NCBI GenBank assembly: GCA_015680685.1
Contig: MNCI01018063.1
Location: forward strand, 82,313 to 146,312
Origin: Gnetum montanum
Taxonomy: Eukaryota > Streptophyta > Gnetopsida > Gnetales > Gnetaceae
Direction of reading: 5' to 3'
DNA: 64,000 nt
Shown here: piece by piece, positions 57,616 to 64,000 of the stretch
Layout: each line of letters starts with the position of its first letter
Numbering within the stretch: the stretch's first letter is position 1
Made by a program: the position numbers and the translations under genes
The notes under the pieces: generated by a model
Database searches by the model: none
What the model saw: only the letters and a program-made list of their open reading frames with translations
What the model was told of the DNA's origin: nothing

Positions 57616-59287
57616 CAGTTGGCTCTTTCTAAAGTCAAGATTTTGTAGCATCTTTTGAGTGAGAAGATAGGTGAGGATGCCATTATACCAAGTTATTTTT
57701 ATGAGTGTTTGATCATTTAGTGCTCTTGTAAAGAGGGATTCATCTAGAAATTGATTAGAGAGTGGGATTTCCTCCTCTTTATTATTCCATCTTAAGTGAG
57801 AGAGGTGGTCAGCAATCACATTTTTCATACCTTTTTCGTCTACCATCATGAGATCAAATTCCTGTAAGATCATGAGCCACCATATGATACGAAGACTCAC
57901 TATTAACTTGTTCATGAGGAAGTGGATTACATTGTGGTCTATGTGTACAAATACTTTGTAGCCAAACACATAGTGCTTGAACTTTTCTAGAGCATACACC
58001 ATGGCCATTAACTCTTTTTCTATGGTGGTGTAATTGAATTATGCTCCCACAATGCTTCAACTCGCATAATGGATGTAGTATGGGTGTTTTTTATCATCCA
58101 TTTATGTGAGCACTACTCCCAAGGCATAGTTAGATGCATCCATCATGATGTGAAAGGGTCTTGACCAATCCGGTACTCATAGGTTTAGTATTTCTATGAG
58201 TTTCTCCTTTAACTATTGGAATGCATGTTCACATTCCTTACTCTAGATGAAAGGTGCATATTTCTTTGTAAGCTCTATCAATGGTTTTGCAATCTTAGAG
58301 AAATTCTCTATGATTCACTAGTAGTAGCCAGTGTGTCCAAGAAATGACCAAACATCTTTAACTATCTCTGGCTGGCTTGTTATTCCTTAGGTGATCTTTA
58401 TCTTTTCTGGGTCTACCTCAATCCTTACTTGAGTGATTCTATGCCCCAGTACAATGCCTTCTTGGACCATGAGGTGGCTCTTTTGCTAATTGAGTTGCAT
58501 CTCTTCAATACTTGCTCAAGGCAATAAAAGGCTTGCTCAAATGTAGCTTTATAGGTGAAAAATTCATCCATGAAGACTTCCACACCATTATTGATTTATT
58601 TTTGGAAAATACTAAGGACCAGGCGTTGAAATGTTACAAGGGCATTGAATAGACCAAATGGCATCTTACAATATACAAAAGTCCCACAGGGACTTTTGAA
58701 TGTTGTCTTGGCCTGATCTTCTAGTGCAATTTGGATTTGGTTATAGCCGCTATAACCATCCAGGAAGCTATAATAACAATGCCTGGATATGGTGTCCAAT
58801 ACTTGATCCACAAATGATAGTGGTAAATGATCTTTATATGTTACCATATTCAACAGCTTGAAGTTGATATAGAATTTTCATTTGCCATTTTTCTTTGGCA
58901 TAATTATGAGTGGGCTAACCCACTCAGTATCCCCCGATGGGATAGATGAACCTTGAATTTAGGAGTTGTTTAATTTCCTCGATAATTTGCTTCAATTTGG
59001 GATTCAACTATATTTGTGTCTACCTTCTAAGCTTCATGGCCAGGTCAGTGTAAATGTGATGTTGGCATATCCTTGGATCGATTCTTGTTAGCTTAGGATA
59101 CGACCAAGCAAAGGCTATTGGCCATTTGTTAATCACCTTTAATAACTTTTCTTTTTGTTCTGGAGAAAGTTTGGCATTAATTATGACCAACTTACCATTT
59201 TTTAAAAATTCATGTTCCATGCCAAATGGTAAATTTTTTAGCTCTATGGGCTCTTTCTTGAAGTTATTAGGGATTTCTAACTCTCTT
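57616..59287 (-). pseudogene. Gypsy reverse transcriptase-RNase H of element A
   Basis: On minus from 59287: pre-RT region (NAKLSPEQKEKLLKVINK, ICQHHIYTDLA), RT blocks YKDHLPLSFVDQVLDTIS, YYSFLDGYSGYNQIQIA, KTTFKSPCGTFVYCKMPFGL and VEVFMDEFF (the active box M-D-D is changed to M-D-E, near 58565). Then QEGIVLGHRIT (near 58460) and RNase H (VYALEKFKHYVFGYKVFVHI, IDHNVIHFLMNK, LQEFDLMMVDEKGMKNVIAD) follow. It runs on to SLFTRALNDQTLIKITWYNG before element B. Stops are frequent. With the integrase at 48.4-49.3 kb this is one pol region split by B. The upstream part is cut by element C. Confidence 0.87.
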
Positions 59288-60078
59288 TGATGGGACGTGA
59301 TATTGCGTATGCCATATGGCATCGGCCCCTACGATATCGCGTACATGATATCGCAGCCCGTCGCCTTGTCTATAAATAAGAGGTGGCTTTCCTTTGTAAG
59401 ATCATCTAGATCTAGACCCTTAGCTAAACTCTGGCAGTTTTACCATTCTAGAGATAGAATAATTTCCATGTGCCCGTAGTAGGAGTCTCAAAGTGAACAG
59501 ATCTTTATTTGAGCAAATTGTACCTGAGCACACATTTGTGTATGGAAATAAATATGAACTTTCTGATAAACCTTGTAGTGCATGGACTAAGCTAATTAGG
59601 ATTTAATTAATGTTAAATGCTTAAATGCTTTCTTAGATAATTGATCTCTCTCAACCCTCAACTCCTAGTTAAGTGCATTCAGTACGACCGCTTCGAGCAC
59701 GTGTGCAATGCTTGGTAACCTAGTAACGAATAGCATTTGGTAATCCCAGTAGCGTTGCACTAGTTCAGAGTGTGTATGACAAGTGGGAATGGATACTAAT
59801 GCTAGGACGATTAAAGCTTAGTTAGTGAAAGTTAGTTACTTAGTATCTTCACCCTTTCCTCTCTTAGCATAGGCGATAAAAAGATAAAAGTTATAAAAAT
59901 CATATACCTCAGACTTAACCATACAACCGTGACAATACAAGTAAGTCTGGGAAGACAACGATTGATTAACCTTAAGTGTCTCATAAGGCGCGTAAGCAGT
60001 TAGTCCTTGGAGTTCGACCAGATCGTGCATGTAACGCTCGTATTCGTATGGTTGAGTGTAGGGGTACCTCGCCACTCA
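59288..60078 (+). repeat. 5' LTR of gypsy C
   Basis: Begins TGATGGGACGTGATATTG and ends GGGGTACCTCGCCACTCA. TATAAATA at 59371-59378 is the likely promoter. The first ~75 bases repeat a CGATATCGCGTACATGATAT-like motif. It is a diverged relative of the element A LTR at 42192-43083 (opposite strand). Confidence 0.8.
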
Positions 60079-60082
60079 TAAT

Positions 60083-60099
60083 TGGTGCCATTGTTGGGG
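60083..60099 (+). promoter_or_regulatory. Primer-binding site of gypsy C
   Basis: TGGTGCCATTGTTGGGG lies four bases after the LTR end. It differs from the common plant gypsy version by C-to-T and G-to-A transitions only. Confidence 0.7.
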
Positions 60100-60225
60100 A
60101 CTTAGTTGTTTGTGCACTACGTAGAACATAGGAAATCATCCACATCATTGGGAGCTAAAACAAACCCTTAGGGTTAATCAAGAGAAAATAACAAAACAGT
60201 AAATAGCACACCGAACAAGTCTAAA

Positions 60226-61780
60226 TTGTCTTCTTCTCCACACAAAAGCACTTCACAACCTAGGACCAACACTAGAGACAGTCGGTGGCACAACGCACAT
60301 AACCAAAATCTGCTAGTTCCTCAACAATTCAGTGTGGTATATATTCATCATGATGAAGATATACCTGACTTTACCTTTTTCTTCCATCGAGATGAACAAA
60401 TACGTTGGAGAGACTTGGAGGGTAACATAGTATTGCCTTCAAACAGAGCAGCCCCCAATATGCTCCTTCGTGTCCTTGCATGAATAGGCATTGTACAATT
60501 ATACATTGAGTACGTTGCATGTGATTACATCGCAAGGGACTACCATCCTGCTAAAGTGCAACGTCAATGGGACTCGCAGCAGGAGAGTTACCACACATCA
60601 TTGATGGGCAAAGGCCCCCGTAATGCTTCACTCATCTTAAACGAAATCAAGGGTGATGAACCTATTTTCATAGGTTCTCCATGAAACGATGTTCCCCCTC
60701 CTAACAATGATCAGGATGTGGTGTATCAGAACTTGTGCTCCACAATTCACAACCCCAGTTTTGATCCCCACGAACACCAAGTGTTCAACGAGGGAACACA
60801 AACACATGACAAGGATGGGCATTCTGATCATCATCACGATCGGGGTTGGAACCATAGAAGAGAAGGTAGGGAACATCGTCATTGCAATGATTCTCCTTCT
60901 TCTTCCCCTTCATCATCACATTCACCCTCTTCTTCAACATCAGGACGTAGTCATAAGGAGCCTAACCGAGAGGATAAGGGTAAGCAAAGTGAGAAACCTC
61001 GACAAGAGAGTCGAGAAAGAGGATGAGGGCACTCAAAAGAATCAAGGCATGGAAGAAGGGAAAGTAGGGAACCACGTAGACATAATAGAAGCCACGAAAG
61101 AAATGACCATGATGAACCCCTACTTGCAACCTGAAGCATGTTAAACATCACGAAGGCTATTAGAATACCTACAAGGCACCAAAAAGATAGCCGAATCAAG
61201 AGACTAGACATGAATAATATCCCACGATTTGAGGGGGGATACAACACTGATCCACAGAACCACTTACAGGAATTTCACGATGCCTATGCCTTGTAGAACA
61301 TTGAAAATGAGTACCAAAATTTAAAGTTGTTCCCAAGGACACTCATAAAAGAAGCGGAAATTTGGTACCAGTTCTTAGAACCGGAAACCATTAGGAGGTG
61401 GAGTACAATGCTAGAACTATTTAATGATAAGTATCAAACGTACTCCTGGGTGTCCAATTTGCAAAAGTAGATCCAAGGATGGAAGCAAGGTAATCACAAA
61501 CCCTTGGATGTTGCCATGGGCTGATATTATGCATTAGTACATCATTGCCCAGGCCATGGTTACGCACAACGGGATCAACTATGCCATCTCGTAGATGGGC
61601 TAAGACATGAAACCAAGAGAATCCTTGGGACATATGCCCAAGGGAGATTATCTGAACTTAGGTCCCATGAGGTTCATAGATTGTTGGAGTAAGTAGCTAA
61701 GGAAGAAGGAGAGCTACGTAAGAGAGAAAGCTCAGAAGAGTATACCACAATCCTTCCCTCTAAAAGAGGGGAGTGAGATT
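60226..61780 (+). pseudogene. Gag of gypsy C, multiple stops
   Basis: One frame holds throughout: an N-terminus (MSSSPHKSTSQPRTNTRDSR, FFFHRDEQIRWRDLEGNIVL), a His/Ser/Glu-rich middle (HDKDGHSDHHHDRGWNHR, SPSSSPSSSHSPSSS), and the gag core (MNNIPRFEGGYNTDPQNHLQ, FPRTLIKEAEIWYQFLE, FNDKYQTYSW). Stops lie at 60481, near 60682, near 61024, near 61136, and several inside the core (for example TAG near 61294 and 61468). A coiled-coil-like stretch and a degenerate knuckle (CEIC, then HPKGCC) follow near 61800-62102. Not functional. Confidence 0.72.
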
Positions 61781-62799
61781 CTGTGAGGAGGAGGATGAGT
61801 CACCACTTGAAGAGTTGGTGAGTAGGAAGACCTTGCTACTTCAAAAATTAACAACAGAAATGTTGGCTAAGTTAGATCAGATGTGAGACTCCTTAGATAG
61901 TAGATTTGAAACCATTTTAAAAATCGTAGAGGAGTCTAAGGAGCGAAGTAGTGACTATGATAAAAATAAGAAGAGCGATTTGGACCATGCACATAACAGA
62001 GGTAAGGGTAAAATGACCATCACTGATGAGGTTGTTGATTTGGATACATACAATGATGGTGGATGTGAGATATGCTAATATAACCATCCTAAGGGATGTT
62101 GCTTAATAATCTCACATCTGCAAGAGTCTAGGGTGTATGCACTTAACCCACGACTTAATAAAAAACAAGCACCCCATCGGTTACCTTTCCCCAAGATAAC
62201 CCAAGGTAGTTCCACCAACCATTAACATATTATCCAAGTGGAAATCCATCACAACCTATTGAACAACACTAGCAGTGGCAATACCCACAGTCATGGGGGA
62301 TGCCACCACCTAGGTAACAATACCCTTACCGACAACCGAATCCATATGGCTATTACGTGCAGCAGCCAATCTCTCCACCTGACTCTGTAGTTCATGTGAC
62401 ATCACGACGTCACTACCAAGCTTAGGAGTATTATAGAGCTCCTTCTCCTAGAAGAGACACACCACATGCATACCATCCTCCAAATCCATCCACATCTCTC
62501 ACACCGATAGCTCCACTACCACCTGCTCCAGCGATGCAAGGGGAACTCCCCACTTAACCGCAGCAACACAATGCTACGAGAGTTGTAAACCTTCAACCCG
62601 CTATTGGTTCTAACAACCATACAAAGAAAAGACCTTTCTTTAGAACCAAAAGCCCAAACAGGCTCTCACAACCACAAGCAGTTGAGCCTCCGAATGTTCC
62701 TCCATCAAATAAGGCTTCGGAGCTCCCTTCAAACCAACAACAGAGCTCAACGCACATGGTTATGTTAACACATACCATTACTAACTGGATCAAGGTAGG

Positions 62800-63295
62800 C
62801 CACCTTACAAGAAAATTCTCTGATCCTAGAAGTCCCTTGATTTATCTCCAAGTCGCTAGGAATGAACCTTGTAAAGCTCTTCTGGACTTAGATTTTGGAG
62901 TCAACTTGATATCACAAGAAATGTATAAAGCCTAGAACTTGCCTCCACTAAAGAAGAGAAATATTTGCTTAGAGCTAGCTAACCAGTCCATCACTATTCC
63001 CTTGGGACTAGTGGAGGACATCATTACCACTGTGTGTGGTTGGTCATACCCAGATGATTTCCTAGTGATCCAAGTAAACAATGACAAGGGGGACTTCCCA
63101 ATAATAATGGGAAGGGCATGGCTAAGTACTGTTAACACATGCATAGGAATCCACGATCTTTCCCTACAAATATCTAAGGAAAAAACTTATGTGAAGATCG
63201 AGAAGAAGAAAGTTCCATGCATCACATATAGTGATACAGAGGGTGATGATGTACAGGAATGTTCAACATTGCTTGCATGCAACCAGTGTGCCTAG
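62800..63295 (+). pseudogene. Retropepsin-like protease of gypsy C
   Basis: The catalytic region reads CKALLDLDFGVNLISQEMYK (DFG instead of DSG), then TAG near 62934. After that the C-terminal half is open (62939-63295): ICLELANQSITIPLGLVEDI, FLVIQVNNDKGDFPIIMGRA and WLSTVNTCIGI, matching the IILGRPWL block of plant gypsy proteases. It ends in TAG and no RT follows. With the altered active-site Ser and a stop, no activity is expected. Confidence 0.75.
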
Positions 63296-64000
63296 GAAAT
63301 CAACATACAAAAGTGCCTATATGTAGCAACCACACAACAAAGAGACACCCAATGGTTGATAGCTAATCAAAAGAGCAACTCATCAACATGCATGGAACTA
63401 ACTGAGGGAACAACTTGCGCTCATATCGAAAGCATAGATACACTGGAGCAAGAACATCGCCAACTTTCAACCCTTAACCTGAAAACATCAATTGGGAGAA
63501 GTGGAAACTTCTAAAAAATTCAAATAAACACTAGTTATTTCAGATCTCTCCCTTTCAATTTAGTCATGGGGGAGATGGACACCTATGCTAATCATTTGAG
63601 GCCATCAGTTCCTTTTTAAGTTTTTATTTTACACATTTTTGTTTTACAAATTTCTTTAACTTTCCTTGTTTTTATTTTGCAACATCGTTCATACTTCTTT
63701 ATTTATTTGTGTGTTTATTTATCTTTGTTTTTGTTTTTGTTTTGTTTTGTTAAGTTTGTCACTTAATAAGTGCTCTAATGATGGTATGAACTATATTCTA
63801 TTGATTGCTAATGTTTGGTTTTTACCTTTAAGTTATGACGTTGATAATAAGGTATGGTTCTTTTGATATAGCAGGCAATGATTCCACTTCATCCATACAT
63901 CCATAAATCTCTATGGTCTCTCTTGGCTTGGAATTGTACAGTCTCCTTTCTCAATAATAAGAACTATCAATGAATTGGTGACTGGGAATTTCTCAAACTA
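63296..64000. other. Sequence downstream of gypsy C protease
   Basis: No RT motif. A purine tract ATGGGGGAGATGG (63567-63579) follows 'tttagtc', much like the tract before the element A LTR (tttagtcatggggata). What follows it here is not the C LTR start. A T-rich region runs to the window edge. Confidence 0.5.

Larger units (their letters stand above)
59288..63600 (+). mobile_element. Gypsy element C: 5' LTR, gag, protease (right end not identified)
   Basis: A 791-base LTR is followed by TGGTGCCATTGTTGGGG (60083-60099), a lightly mutated form of the TGGCGCCGTTGCCGGGG-type primer-binding region of plant gypsy elements. Gag (60226-61780) and protease (about 62800-63295) follow, with no RT. The 3' LTR is not seen and the element may continue beyond the window. 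It interrupts element A upstream of the RT core. Confidence 0.78.

Noticed and set aside
63560-63600. 3' LTR start for gypsy C
   Set aside because: A purine tract is present but the bases after it do not match the C 5' LTR start (TGATGGGACG).

Overview
This window is plant nuclear DNA, almost certainly from a land plant with a large, repeat-rich genome. All recognisable families are plant types: L1-type LINEs with a DUF4283-like ORF1, plant RTE LINEs, Ty1/copia and Ty3/gypsy elements with plant-type primer-binding sites, tRNA-derived SINE-like units, and a plant-style Ser/Thr kinase. Old, broken elements in AT-rich spacers would suit a gymnosperm, but the sequence does not prove this. There is no intact conventional host gene, RNA gene, CRISPR array or microbial operon. 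Nearly all coding sequence belongs to decayed retroelements.

Layout. 1-115: 3' tail of an L1-type LINE. 130-230 and 1360-3860: minus-strand RTE LINE relics, the larger one interrupted by a SINE-like unit (another SINE-like unit lies at 985-1085). 4737-5700: a complete miniature LTR element (TRIM). 9945-11386: a 0.72 kb tandem duplication in AT-rich DNA. 13063-18973: a copia element with both LTRs, a decayed gag and no visible pol. 20879-26824 and 28098-33358: two near-full-length LINEs in tail-to-tail orientation, each with target-site duplications. 33500-36100: a CpG-richer, apparently low-copy segment with a duplicated promoter-like module carrying CATGCATG boxes and one unassigned 124-codon ORF. 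36900-39541: gypsy gag-protease fragment (element D). 39894-40415: a broken protein-kinase fragment. 40471-42191: a minus-strand copia RT/RNase H relic.

42192-63600 is a nest of gypsy elements. Element A (minus strand) has its 3' LTR at 42192-43083, abutting copia RT sequence. Next come an extra ORF between integrase and LTR (43300-46200), the integrase (48398-49338), and RNase H/RT (57616-59287). Element B (plus, 49345-57612) splits A between RNase H and integrase. Element C (plus, from 59288) interrupts A again, upstream of the RT core. B, C and D each show gag and protease but no pol. A shows RT, RNase H and integrase but no visible gag. A and C have related LTRs, so an autonomous/non-autonomous relationship is possible.

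Most noteworthy: a segment of about 0.65 kb with coding potential near the 3' end of the plus-strand LINE that the minus-strand copy lacks; a 27-bp in-frame repeat at the end of element B's gag-protease frame, followed by a longer array sharing a TAAACT core; a single N at 50947 that coincides with an apparent gag frameshift; and the RY-box-bearing duplicated module at 33.5-34.9 kb.
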